Shown here: positions 51,137 to 58,744 of the stretch, in pieces
How positions within the stretch are numbered: the first letter of the stretch is position 1
How the letters are laid out: every line of letters begins with the position of its first letter
Assembly (NCBI GenBank): GCA_965116715.1
Contig: OZ220724.1
Span: forward strand, 3,162,001-3,226,000
Origin: Poriferisodalis sp965116715
GTDB lineage: Bacteria; Actinomycetota; Acidimicrobiia; Acidimicrobiales; Poriferisodalaceae
Length of the DNA stretch: 64,000 nucleotides
Reading direction: 5' to 3'
Notes under the pieces: model-generated
Database searches by the model: none
What the model was told of the DNA's origin: nothing
The model's input: the letters and a program-made list of their open reading frames with translations, nothing else
Program-made: the position numbers and the translations under genes

Positions 51137-52963
51137 ATGGACGACGCGCAAACCGAGGCTGGGGGGGATCCGCGGGTCCATCGCAGTCCTGACGACACCG
51201 ACGTCAATCTGACCGAGGCAACGCTTGCCTTGCACGATTGGGAGGAGGAAGAGGAACGCAGACGCGACGATGCGATTCACAATCGGGCGCCGCTGCAGGG
51301 CCTGCAAATCGATCCTGATATCGACTTCTACCCCGAGGTGGCCGACCGGGAGCCCGGCGATCGCAACATCGTGCGTGCCGGCTTCGACATCCATCCGCAG
51401 GTGACGTTCTGGTCGTCGGGGATCCTGCTGGTCTTCATCCTGCTGTCGATTCTTGTCGACGGCACCCAGGACGTATTCAGCGCGATCCTCGACTTCATCA
51501 ACGAGAAGCTCGGCTGGTTCTACATCCTCGACTTCAACATCTTCCTGATCGTGGCGATTTACTTCGCTTTCAGCAGGTACGGGAAGATCAAGCTAGGCGG
51601 CCCGTTCGCCCTGCCCGAGTTCTCCACGGTCTCGTGGTATGCGATGTTGCTCTCAGCCGGATTGGGCATCGGGCTCATGTTCTGGGGGGTTGCGGAACCG
51701 ATCTTCCACTTCATGTCGCCGGCCCCGTTCTTTGAGGGCGTCGAGGCAGGAAGCGGCGCGGCAGGCCAGGCGGCGCTCGCAACCACCTATCTCCACTGGG
51801 GGGTTCACGGTTGGGCGCTGTATGGGCTGGTCGCGTTGGCGCTGGGCTTCTTTGCCTACAACCGAGGTCTTCCGCTGACGTTCCGCTCGATCTTCTTCCC
51901 GATTCTCGGCAAGAAGATCTACGGCACCTGGGGCAACGTCATCGACATCCTGACGGTCATGGCCACGCTGTTCGGGTTGGCCACATCGCTCGGCTTCGGC
52001 GCCAGCCAGGCCTCAGCGGGCCTGAACAAGCTGTTCGGGCTCCCTGACGAGCAATGGTTCCAGGTGCTCCTGATTGTCGGCATCACGTTCTTGGCAACCA
52101 TTTCGGTGGTCGCCGGGCTCGACGCAGGCGTGAAGCGGCTCAGCGAGCTGAACATCTGGCTGGCCGGTGCGTTCTTGATCTTCGTGCTGCTGGTCGGCCC
52201 GACGCTGTTCATCCTGTCGCTGTACACCCAGAGCCTGGGCAACTACATCCAGGTCCTGCCGGAATTCGCATTCTGGAATGCAGCCTTCTCCGATACGCAG
52301 TGGCAAGCGTGGTGGACCATCTTCTACTGGGGGTGGTGGATCTCGTGGTCGCCGTTCGTCGGGATGTTCATCGCTCGCATCTCCAAGGGCCGCTCGGTGC
52401 GCGAGCTGCTCTTGGGCGTGATCGTGCTGCCGTCGATCCTGTGCTTCCTGTGGATGGCGGTCTTCGGAGGCTCCGCTATCCACCTGCAGCAGAACGGGAT
52501 ACGCGATGTGGCGACCGCAGTGAACGACAACGTCGCCACCGCCCTGTTCGACATGCTGGAGTCGTTCCCGCTCACCGGCATCGTCTCGTTCGTCGGCGTG
52601 CTGCTGTTGGTGTCGTTCTTCGTCACGTCGTCGGATTCGGGTTCGTTGGTCGTCGACCACCTCACCTCCGGCGGCAAGCTGGACTCGCCGAAGCCCCAGC
52701 GGGTCTTCTGGGCATGCATGGAAGGCGCGGTGGCGATTGCACTGCTGATGGGCGGCGGACTGAGCGCCCTGCAAACCGCAGCCGTTTCGATCGGGTTGCC
52801 GTTCGCGCTGATCCTGCTGATCATGTGCTGGAGTTGCAAGAAGGCATTCGATGAAGAACTCGACTTGCTCGAGAGCCACTACGACGAACAGATTTTCCGA
52901 TCGCAGCACAGCGGCTTGATCGCCACGGTCAAGGATCGTCTACAGCACGGACCGACGAAGTGA
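51137..52963 (+). CDS. BCCT-family betaine/carnitine/choline transporter
   Basis: 608 aa from the ATG at 51137; a GGGGGG run lies six bases upstream as a weak ribosome site. An acidic cytoplasmic N-terminus precedes about twelve membrane helices. BCCT signatures: YLHWGVHGWALYGLVALALG and FYWGWWISWSPFVGMFIARI, containing the Trp-rich substrate box, and SLGFGASQASAGLNKLFGLP. The C-terminal tail is charged, as in osmosensing members. Substrate is a quaternary amine or sulfonium compound (betaine, choline, carnitine, DMSP), taken up with Na+ or H+ or exchanged. The OpuAC gene follows after 31 bases. Confidence 0.9.
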   Translation: MDDAQTEAGGDPRVHRSPDDTDVNLTEATLALHDWEEEEERRRDDAIHNRAPLQGLQIDPDIDFYPEVADREPGDRNIVRAGFDIHPQVTFWSSGILLVFILLSILVDGTQDVFSAILDFINEKLGWFYILDFNIFLIVAIYFAFSRYGKIKLGGPFALPEFSTVSWYAMLLSAGLGIGLMFWGVAEPIFHFMSPAPFFEGVEAGSGAAGQAALATTYLHWGVHGWALYGLVALALGFFAYNRGLPLTFRSIFFPILGKKIYGTWGNVIDILTVMATLFGLATSLGFGASQASAGLNKLFGLPDEQWFQVLLIVGITFLATISVVAGLDAGVKRLSELNIWLAGAFLIFVLLVGPTLFILSLYTQSLGNYIQVLPEFAFWNAAFSDTQWQAWWTIFYWGWWISWSPFVGMFIARISKGRSVRELLLGVIVLPSILCFLWMAVFGGSAIHLQQNGIRDVATAVNDNVATALFDMLESFPLTGIVSFVGVLLLVSFFVTSSDSGSLVVDHLTSGGKLDSPKPQRVFWACMEGAVAIALLMGGGLSALQTAAVSIGLPFALILLIMCWSCKKAFDEELDLLESHYDEQIFRSQHSGLIATVKDRLQHGPTK

Positions 52964-52994
52964 CTGGCCGCACAGAGCAGCGAGGAGACAAGAA

Positions 52995-53960
52995 ATGACA
53001 AAGCAACGACGCAGAAGTCTCATCATGGTCGGTGCCTTGGTTGGTTTGGTCGTGGTCGCGCTCGTCGTGATCTTCTCGAGCGAGGAAGAAGACAGCACCG
53101 TGCGGATGGCCCGCGCCAACTGGGACAGCGGTTACGCACAGGCCGAGATCTACGCCGCGCTCATCGAAGAGCTGGGCTACGAGGTCACCGATCCATCCGA
53201 ACACGAACTCGGACCGCTCAACTTCTACCCAGCGCTGAGGACCGGCCAATACGACCTGTGGGCCAACGGTTGGTTCCCCAACCACGACATCTTCCTCGAC
53301 TTCGAGACCGCCGCTGGTCTCTCGACTGAAGGGGAGATCGAGCCGGTAGGGACCCAGGTGGTCCGGGGAGGCCAAGAGGGCTACATGGTTGACAAGGCAA
53401 CTGCCGACAGATTGGGTCTGAGTTCGATGAGCCAGCTGTCTGACCGGTCGATTGCCGCAGAATTCGACGTCAACGGTGACGGCACCGCAGATCTGTACGG
53501 ATGCAATGAGGACTGGGGATGTGCCCAGATCATCGACGGCCATATCGCCGACAGTGACTGGGGCGCCAACGTGGAGCAGGACTCGGGCATCTACAACGAC
53601 CTCATTGGCGAGGTGCGAACCCGCGTCGATGCGGGCCAGCCGGTGCTGTTCTACGGCTGGACCCCGAACTGGACGTACACCGTCCTCACGCCGGGCGAGA
53701 ACGTGGTGTGGCTGGAGTCCGAGTTCCAAACCAACGACATTCGGGCTGTCGCCAATGCCGAGTTCCTTGACGACCATCCTGATATTCGCCGGCTCCTTGA
53801 GCAGGTGAAGATCGACCTGGGATGGATTTCGACGCAGAATGAGCGGATGGCGGCTGGCGGATATACCCAAGAGCACATCCGCGCTGATGCCTCGCAGTGG
53901 ATCGAGGAGAACCGGGCCACAGTCAACGGCTGGCTCGACAACGCACGCGCAGCCTCATAG
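52995..53960 (+). CDS. Membrane-anchored OpuAC-type substrate-binding protein
   Basis: 321 aa, ATG start with GAGGAGACAAGAA upstream. A single N-terminal helix (LIMVGALVGLVVVALVVIFS) without a lipobox suggests a membrane anchor. The OpuAC domain has the aromatic segments RANWDSGY, LWANGWFPNH and YGWTPNW, the DVNGDGTADLYGC loop and EDWGC, closely matching the N-terminal domain of the channel protein at 48841-50964. No ABC permease or ATPase genes are adjacent; it lies 31 bases after a BCCT gene, which normally needs no binding protein. Confidence 0.88.
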   Translation: MTKQRRRSLIMVGALVGLVVVALVVIFSSEEEDSTVRMARANWDSGYAQAEIYAALIEELGYEVTDPSEHELGPLNFYPALRTGQYDLWANGWFPNHDIFLDFETAAGLSTEGEIEPVGTQVVRGGQEGYMVDKATADRLGLSSMSQLSDRSIAAEFDVNGDGTADLYGCNEDWGCAQIIDGHIADSDWGANVEQDSGIYNDLIGEVRTRVDAGQPVLFYGWTPNWTYTVLTPGENVVWLESEFQTNDIRAVANAEFLDDHPDIRRLLEQVKIDLGWISTQNERMAAGGYTQEHIRADASQWIEENRATVNGWLDNARAAS

Positions 53961-53970
53961 GACGCACGTC

Positions 53971-54009
53971 GTCGGCCGGTTCGGCTCAGGAGGGGTTGAG
54001 CCGGCCGAC
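53971..54009. terminator. Terminator-like hairpin between convergent genes
   Basis: GTCGGCC ... GGCTCA ... TGAGCC ... GGCCGAC can fold into a long stem between the convergent stops at 53960 and 53986. No T run is seen, so it would be a hairpin-type or bidirectional end. Confidence 0.5.
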
Positions 54010-54321
54010 GCGTTGCGCTTGGTCGCGCTGGAGCTCGGGCAGCTCGCCGTGGTCGGCGAGGTGCAGCATCAGCAGTTCATCCCAGCGGCTGCGGTAGTTC
54101 GATGTGAACTCGCAGCGGAACAGCGCGGCCGCGCCGCCGTGGAGCTGCATCTCGCGTTCGAGCGCACTCTGGATGCCGAAACGCTCGCGTGCCCCGGCGT
54201 AACCGACCGACAGCACCCTGCCGGCGGCGTCGGCCACGTGGTACACGCCGAGTTGCGACGGCAACGCTTCGATGGCGGCGTCGTTCAGCGGCTGCCAAGG
54301 CTTGTCGAGCCGGATGCCCAT
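53986..54321 (-). CDS. Small conserved-looking protein of unknown function
   Basis: 111 aa, beginning MGIRLDKPWQPLNDAAIEAL, then PSQLGVYHVADAAGRVLSVG, YAGARERFGIQSALEREMQL and FRCEFTSNYRSRWDELLMLH. The LGVYHV ... VLSVGYAG pattern recalls the first strands of GIY-YIG-type folds, but the catalytic Arg/Glu pair cannot be assigned with confidence. It is cytoplasmic by composition and lies convergent to the OpuAC gene, 36 bases downstream of the amidohydrolase stop on the same strand. Confidence 0.55.
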   Translation of the reverse strand: MGIRLDKPWQPLNDAAIEALPSQLGVYHVADAAGRVLSVGYAGARERFGIQSALEREMQLHGGAAALFRCEFTSNYRSRWDELLMLHLADHGELPELQRDQAQRVGRLNPS

Positions 54322-54357
54322 GCCTGAGCCTCGTGTGGTGCGCCGGTCGGCGGACCG

Positions 54358-55536
54358 CTAGGCCGCAGCCGCTGGCACATACGCAGCGGTGCCCATCAGA
54401 TCTTCAAAGTTGAGCCGGAAGAAGCGTTCCTGCACGTCGGCGGGCAAGTGCTCGACTTCGCGATCGAAGCGCCGCAACGGGTTGCGGCCGCCTTCGACAT
54501 GGGGGTAGTCGGAGCTGAACATGCAGATCTCCGGTGCCGTGTTCTCGATGATCCACCCGGTCGGCTCGGTTGGGTAGGGGGTGACCCGCACCTGGCGGTG
54601 CACGTACTCCGAGGGCCGCAGGCTGAGCTTGCCCAGCCGCTGCTCGTGCCGCTCGAAGGCGTCAAAAGCAGCTTCGAGCTGGCGCAGGAAACCCGGTACC
54701 CATACGGCGCCCAGCTCGATGACACCGATTCTCAGTTCGGGAAAGCGCTCCAGCACGCCGTCGAAGATCAGCATCGACAGCGCCTGCAGCGGCGCGGCCG
54801 AAATCGCCATGTACGACACGGAGCGGAAGTTCTCGCCTCCGCCGTGGAAATCGGGCTCCGGCGGCAGGCCGTTGTTGCGGTGCTGCGGCGGCATCACCAA
54901 GTCCGGCGTCGCCACGTGCATGACGACGGGGATGCCGGCCTCTTGGGCGGCGGCCCACACCGGGTCGAAGCCGACGTGGCTGTGAGCGTGATGCTTGGGC
55001 ATGCGGTTGGGAATGAGCAGCGCCGCTGCGCCGTCGTCGATGGCCTGGCGGGCGTGGGGGCCGGCCCGGTCGATCGACTGCAGCGGCACCGAGCACACCG
55101 GCAGCAGCCGCGGATCGCCGGAGCAGAAGGCGATCTGGGCCCGGTTCGCGGCGGTTGAGGCGGCGTAGGTGAGCGCAGGCTCGGCTTCGTGCTCCATGGC
55201 CTCGATGAGCGTGTTGGGCATGGAGGGGAACACGAGCTGGCTGGTGAAACCCAGGTCGTCGAGTGCTTGGGAGCGGTCGGCGGGGTTCCAGGCGCCGGGG
55301 GCGATGTAGTTCTTGCGCAGCATCACCTCGGCCGCGGCGCCGGCACGGAACTCCGGGTCGGCCTGGCGAGCCCGAGCCTTCTCGATGTCGGCAAACACCT
55401 GGTCGTTGTCGCCGATGGAGAAGTGGTCGAGCGCGTACCGCACCACCTCGGCGGAAGCGAACGGCTCCAGCCATTCCGGCGGCTCCATGGTGTGCGCGTC
55501 GGCGTCGTGGATGATCCTGTCCTCGACATATGGCAC
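54358..55536 (-). CDS. Amidohydrolase family protein (ACMSD-like)
   Basis: 392 aa. The GTG at 55536 has GAGGGGGAA eight bases upstream; longer in-frame starts at 55599 and 55725 lack one. Metal-site motifs of amidohydrolase-2: IHDADAHTMEPPEWLEPF at the N-terminus, GIPVVMHVATPDLVMP in the middle, and MFSSDYPHVEGGRNPLRRFD near the C-terminus. Related enzymes act on carboxymuconate semialdehyde-type or aromatic acids. The first motif has DADAHT instead of DxHxH, so the first metal ligands may differ. Substrate unknown. Confidence 0.78.
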   Translation of the reverse strand: MPYVEDRIIHDADAHTMEPPEWLEPFASAEVVRYALDHFSIGDNDQVFADIEKARARQADPEFRAGAAAEVMLRKNYIAPGAWNPADRSQALDDLGFTSQLVFPSMPNTLIEAMEHEAEPALTYAASTAANRAQIAFCSGDPRLLPVCSVPLQSIDRAGPHARQAIDDGAAALLIPNRMPKHHAHSHVGFDPVWAAAQEAGIPVVMHVATPDLVMPPQHRNNGLPPEPDFHGGGENFRSVSYMAISAAPLQALSMLIFDGVLERFPELRIGVIELGAVWVPGFLRQLEAAFDAFERHEQRLGKLSLRPSEYVHRQVRVTPYPTEPTGWIIENTAPEICMFSSDYPHVEGGRNPLRRFDREVEHLPADVQERFFRLNFEDLMGTAAYVPAAAA

Positions 55537-55633
55537 GGCGGTTCCCCCTCGCGTAGCAGCGGCGTCGGCAAGCCAGACGTTACCGGCCGCCCCCGTCGAC
55601 ATTCCGAGCCACGCCTCGGCCCCGGGCTGTCCT

Positions 55634-56836
55634 TCAGTTCGAGCTCGGCAACAGGAACGCCGACATGAGATCGATTCGGGGGCGCACGCCCTCCCTGGTG
55701 ACTTCGATGAGTCCCGCGTCTTCAAGTCGGTTCAGGTCGCGAGCGAGCGTGCGCGGCCCAGTGCGTGCGTACATCTGCGCCAGCTGCGGGGTCAAGCCGG
55801 CGACATCGAGCCGGGGGACTCTCGCTCCTGGCTCCAATGCCATCACCAGCGCGCGCTGGCGTTCGGATGCGGGACTCGTTGGGAACCGGGCCATGGTCTC
55901 TGCGACATAGCTCTGCCAAGCGAGACCCAGGTGTTGCGCTCTCACCGCCGCCGAGTGCTCGACGAGTCCGTCCACGAGCCCTTCGATGCCGTACTCCAAG
56001 AACCCCAGGACATCTCGCTCGCGACTGGCCGCTGCGAGTCGCGCGTAGTACCGGTCGCGCGTGAGGTTGAAGTGGTTGGCCATCAGATTTGCCGCAGCCA
56101 GCGGGACCATGCCCGATCTGGCGAGGATCAGGTATTCGAGCAACCGAGCGGCACGGCCGTTGCCATCGGCGAAGGGGTGGATCCATGCGATGTAGAGGTG
56201 CGCGAGCAGGGCACTCAGCACGGTACGGGCGAAGGCGTCGCGGCTGTCGCCATTGTCGCTGCCCGTGGGTCGGAAGTCGTCGCTGTCGAGCCAGGCAGCC
56301 AACCGCTCGAGCAGGTGCCAGCAGTCACGTGCGGGAGGACCGACATATGAGCCGACCACGACCGAATGCGTTCTGATGCTGCCTGGTTCCAGCGCAGCTT
56401 CGGGGTCGACTCCTTCGAGCAGCCACCGGTTCATGTCGCAGATCAAGTCGGCGCTCAGGCGGAGGTCGCCATCCTGCATCACCATGTTGTCGAGTCGTTC
56501 GAACGCTTCGAGGGCGTTGCGGACTTCGCGTTCCTGATAGGCGCGGGAGAGGGGCGTAGTGAACTCCCCGGCGTAGATGCTCCGTACCTGCTCGACGGTC
56601 AGCGTGTTGCCCTCGATGGCCACTGTGGCCTGGGCGCCTCGTATGAGCGCATGTTGGTGCAGCGCTTCAGCGACTGCCGGGGCAAGGGGCGTCCCCGAGA
56701 GTTCGGCACACCTTGCGTATGCCTCGCCGACTTGCATCCACGAGCGGGCACCGAGACGGTTCGCGACACTCGCATCGAAGTCGATCCACGGATGCGTGTC
56801 GGTGTATTCGCGGGCTTCGTCGTGGCGCGTCACCAC
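55634..56836 (-). CDS. Fic family protein with inhibitory motif and C-terminal winged helix
   Basis: 400 aa. Fic catalytic loop HPFADGNGRAAR at 220-231 and the flap upstream. An inhibitory helix motif TVAIEGN (71-77, the pattern S/TxxxEG/N) lies N-terminal, giving a class II, self-inhibited Fic enzyme. The last 70 residues (GLTPQLAQMYARTGPRTLAR; LNRLEDAGLIEVTREG) form a winged-helix DNA-binding domain. Such proteins AMPylate or otherwise modify proteins; some regulate their own gene. GTG start at 56836. Confidence 0.9.
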   Translation of the reverse strand: MVTRHDEAREYTDTHPWIDFDASVANRLGARSWMQVGEAYARCAELSGTPLAPAVAEALHQHALIRGAQATVAIEGNTLTVEQVRSIYAGEFTTPLSRAYQEREVRNALEAFERLDNMVMQDGDLRLSADLICDMNRWLLEGVDPEAALEPGSIRTHSVVVGSYVGPPARDCWHLLERLAAWLDSDDFRPTGSDNGDSRDAFARTVLSALLAHLYIAWIHPFADGNGRAARLLEYLILARSGMVPLAAANLMANHFNLTRDRYYARLAAASRERDVLGFLEYGIEGLVDGLVEHSAAVRAQHLGLAWQSYVAETMARFPTSPASERQRALVMALEPGARVPRLDVAGLTPQLAQMYARTGPRTLARDLNRLEDAGLIEVTREGVRPRIDLMSAFLLPSSN

Positions 56837-56976
56837 GCTTCCGCCTGATATTGAGTGCTCATTGGTGCAGTCTAATCAGGCAGAATCCACTATCTATGCC
56901 TATTTTTGACCAAACAGATGACCATTTCAGTGTCACTTTGTCTGTCCCGATGTGACTCAGTTGGCCGGACTGCGTC

Positions 56977-57894
56977 TCAGTTCTTGTGCAGTTCGGGGTT
57001 GATGCCTTCCCAGCGGCCTGGGTCGGTCGTCCGCATCTCGATGGCGCCGGTGACGCTGTTGCGGATGAGCAGCATGCCTGAGTGTCCCGAGATGTCCCGG
57101 CCCTTGACGACCGAACCGTCGGGCAGCGTGATCCGGCTGCCCGCCGTCACGTACAGGCCCGCCTCCACCGTGCAGTTGTCGCCCAGCGCAATGCCGATGC
57201 CCGAGTTGGCACCCAGCAGGCAGTGCTCGCCGATCGAGACCCGCTCTCTGCCGCCGCCCGACAGCGTCCCCATCGTGGAGGCACTGCCGCCGAGGTCCGA
57301 ATGCGCCCCGATCACCACGCCCGCAGAGATGCGCCCCTCGACCATCGCCGGGCCGAGCGTGCCGGCGTTGAAGTTGACGAAGCCCTCGTGCATGACGGTG
57401 GTGCCGTCGGCCAGGTGAGCGCCCAGCCGTACCCGGTCGGCGTCGCCGATGCGCACACCCGCCGGGATCACGTAGTCGACCATGCGGGGGATCTTGTCGA
57501 CGGCTGTGACGGTGACGGGCTGGCCGGCCGAGGCGGCCGCGGTCCGCAAGTCATCCACCCGTTCGGGCAGCACCGGCCCTGCGCTGGTCCACGCGCAGTT
57601 GGTCATCAGTCCGAACATGCCGTCGAGGTTGGCGTCGTGAGGCTTGATCTCCCGTCGGCTCAGCAAGTGCAGTCGCAGGTACGCATCGGCCAGATCCGCC
57701 GGCGGCGCATCCAGGTCGTCAATCGTGACCGTGACGGTCTCGCCCGTGTTCACGCCGAGTTCGACGGCCAAGCACGACCGCATGGGCGGCGAGTCCTCCG
57801 TCGCCCCCGCCGGGAACCACGCGTCCAGCCGTGTCCCCGTCGCCGCGTCCACGTAGCTGTGGCCGACTGCGTTGAAGCTTCCCGAGTTGCTCAT
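56977..57894 (-). CDS. dapD: 2,3,4,5-tetrahydropyridine-2,6-dicarboxylate N-succinyltransferase
   Basis: 305 aa, the length of the actinobacterial DapD form. The left-handed beta-helix is clear from hexapeptide repeats: ADGTTVMHEGFVNFNAGTLG, MVEGRISAGVVIGAHSDLGG, ERVSIGEHCLLGANSGIGIA, with GGSASTMGTLSGGG. The enzyme succinylates tetrahydrodipicolinate in the lysine/diaminopimelate pathway using succinyl-CoA, and so feeds peptidoglycan synthesis. An AGGA site lies near the ATG. It is divergent from hicA. Confidence 0.92.
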   Translation of the reverse strand: MSNSGSFNAVGHSYVDAATGTRLDAWFPAGATEDSPPMRSCLAVELGVNTGETVTVTIDDLDAPPADLADAYLRLHLLSRREIKPHDANLDGMFGLMTNCAWTSAGPVLPERVDDLRTAAASAGQPVTVTAVDKIPRMVDYVIPAGVRIGDADRVRLGAHLADGTTVMHEGFVNFNAGTLGPAMVEGRISAGVVIGAHSDLGGSASTMGTLSGGGRERVSIGEHCLLGANSGIGIALGDNCTVEAGLYVTAGSRITLPDGSVVKGRDISGHSGMLLIRNSVTGAIEMRTTDPGRWEGINPELHKN

Positions 57895-57977
57895 CTGCGC
57901 ATCCTGCCACCGCCGCCCCCCAACCCGTCGCCAGAATCCGCTTCGTGTGCGGACGGGGCGTGGCTTACAGTCCGACA

Positions 57978-58220
57978 GTGACTACGAGTCGCAAGATGCG
58001 CCAGCGGATTTTGAGCGGGCGGTCCGATGCGGGCATCCGATTTGACGATCTGCGCTCGTATCTCTTGCAACTCGGGTTTGCCGAACGCGTTCGGGGGAGC
58101 CACCATGTGTTTAGGAGAGAGGGCGTGCCGGAATTGATCAACCTTCAACGGTCCGGTAGCCAAGCGAAGCCGTACCAAGTCCGACAGGTACGGCAGACTG
58201 TCCTGAGGCACAGATTGTGA
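57978..58220 (+). CDS. hicA: HicA-type mRNA interferase toxin
   Basis: 80 aa. TACAGT (57966-57971) and 6 bases precede the GTG start, a likely leaderless mRNA. The dsRBD-like fold shows DDLRSYLLQLGFAERVRGSH with the catalytic histidine in RGSHHVF, then PELINLQRSGSQAKPYQVRQ. HicA cleaves mRNA and is neutralised by HicB encoded just downstream. Complete in length. Confidence 0.88.
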   Translation: MTTSRKMRQRILSGRSDAGIRFDDLRSYLLQLGFAERVRGSHHVFRREGVPELINLQRSGSQAKPYQVRQVRQTVLRHRL

Positions 58221-58228
58221 GGGATGGC

Positions 58229-58441
58229 ATGCACAAGTACGAAGTCATCATCTACTGGAGCAATCTGGATGAGGCCTTCATTGCCGAGGTTCCCGAGTTG
58301 TCCGGCTGTGTTGCGCATGGCGACACAAAGATGGATGCCCTGCACAACGCCGAATCGGCAATCAACCTGTGGATCGACACGGCTCGGGAGTTCGGGGACC
58401 CGGTGCCGGAGCCCAAGGGCGAACGGCTGATGCTCGCCTAG
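58229..58441 (+). CDS. hicB: HicB-type antitoxin
   Basis: 70 aa from ATG 58229 (an in-frame GTG at 58217 overlaps the hicA stop). HicB partial-RNase-H pattern: HKYEVIIYWSNLDEAFIAEV, PELSGCVAHGDTKMDALHNA and ESAINLWIDTAREFGDPVPE. There is no C-terminal DNA-binding helix, so it is the short form. It follows hicA by eight bases, toxin first, as usual for this system. Confidence 0.88.
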   Translation: MHKYEVIIYWSNLDEAFIAEVPELSGCVAHGDTKMDALHNAESAINLWIDTAREFGDPVPEPKGERLMLA

Positions 58442-58468
58442 TGCCGGACTCGTGTTCAGGGTGGAGAC

Positions 58469-58690
58469 GTGGTGAATCAGCCGGACGAGCCCGGCACGAC
58501 GGACGAGATCAGCGGGCATTGCACGGAGACGCGCTGGCGAGGACAGCGACCGATCCAGGTCGAGGTCCCCGATACCCGGCACCCCGACTTCACCGAAGAA
58601 GCCCGCAGGCAATCCGCAGCAGTAGCGGCGAGCGAGCACGCCGCTGACGATCAAGCCTTTATCGAAGCCATTTCCGATCTCGACGTATGA
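58469..58690 (+). CDS. MazE-family (DUF3018-like) antitoxin, orphan
   Basis: 73 aa. The segment RWRGQRPIQVEVPDTRHPDF, then TEEARRQSAAVAASEHAADD and QAFIEAISDLDV, fits the DUF3018/MazE-family antitoxins. The stop overlaps an ATG (ATGA) that opens a truncated MazF, so the toxin partner was lost. It lies 27 bases after hicB, so two toxin-antitoxin modules are in line. Confidence 0.72.
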   Translation: MVNQPDEPGTTDEISGHCTETRWRGQRPIQVEVPDTRHPDFTEEARRQSAAVAASEHAADDQAFIEAISDLDV

Positions 58691-58744
58691 AGCGCGGCGA
58701 CATCTGGACTGCCGCGGGCGACGGCGGAAACGCCGGCAAGGCCA
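58687..58744 (+). pseudogene. mazF fragment
   Basis: The frame starting at the ATG that overlaps the antitoxin stop reads MKRGDIWTAAGDGGNAGK, the N-terminus of MazF (MKRGDIxT...YAGKPRP). After the GK the homology stops at about 58740, exactly where the M16 peptidase gene ends (58745). About 19 residues remain of roughly 110. A deletion joined it to the end of the convergent gene. Confidence 0.75.
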
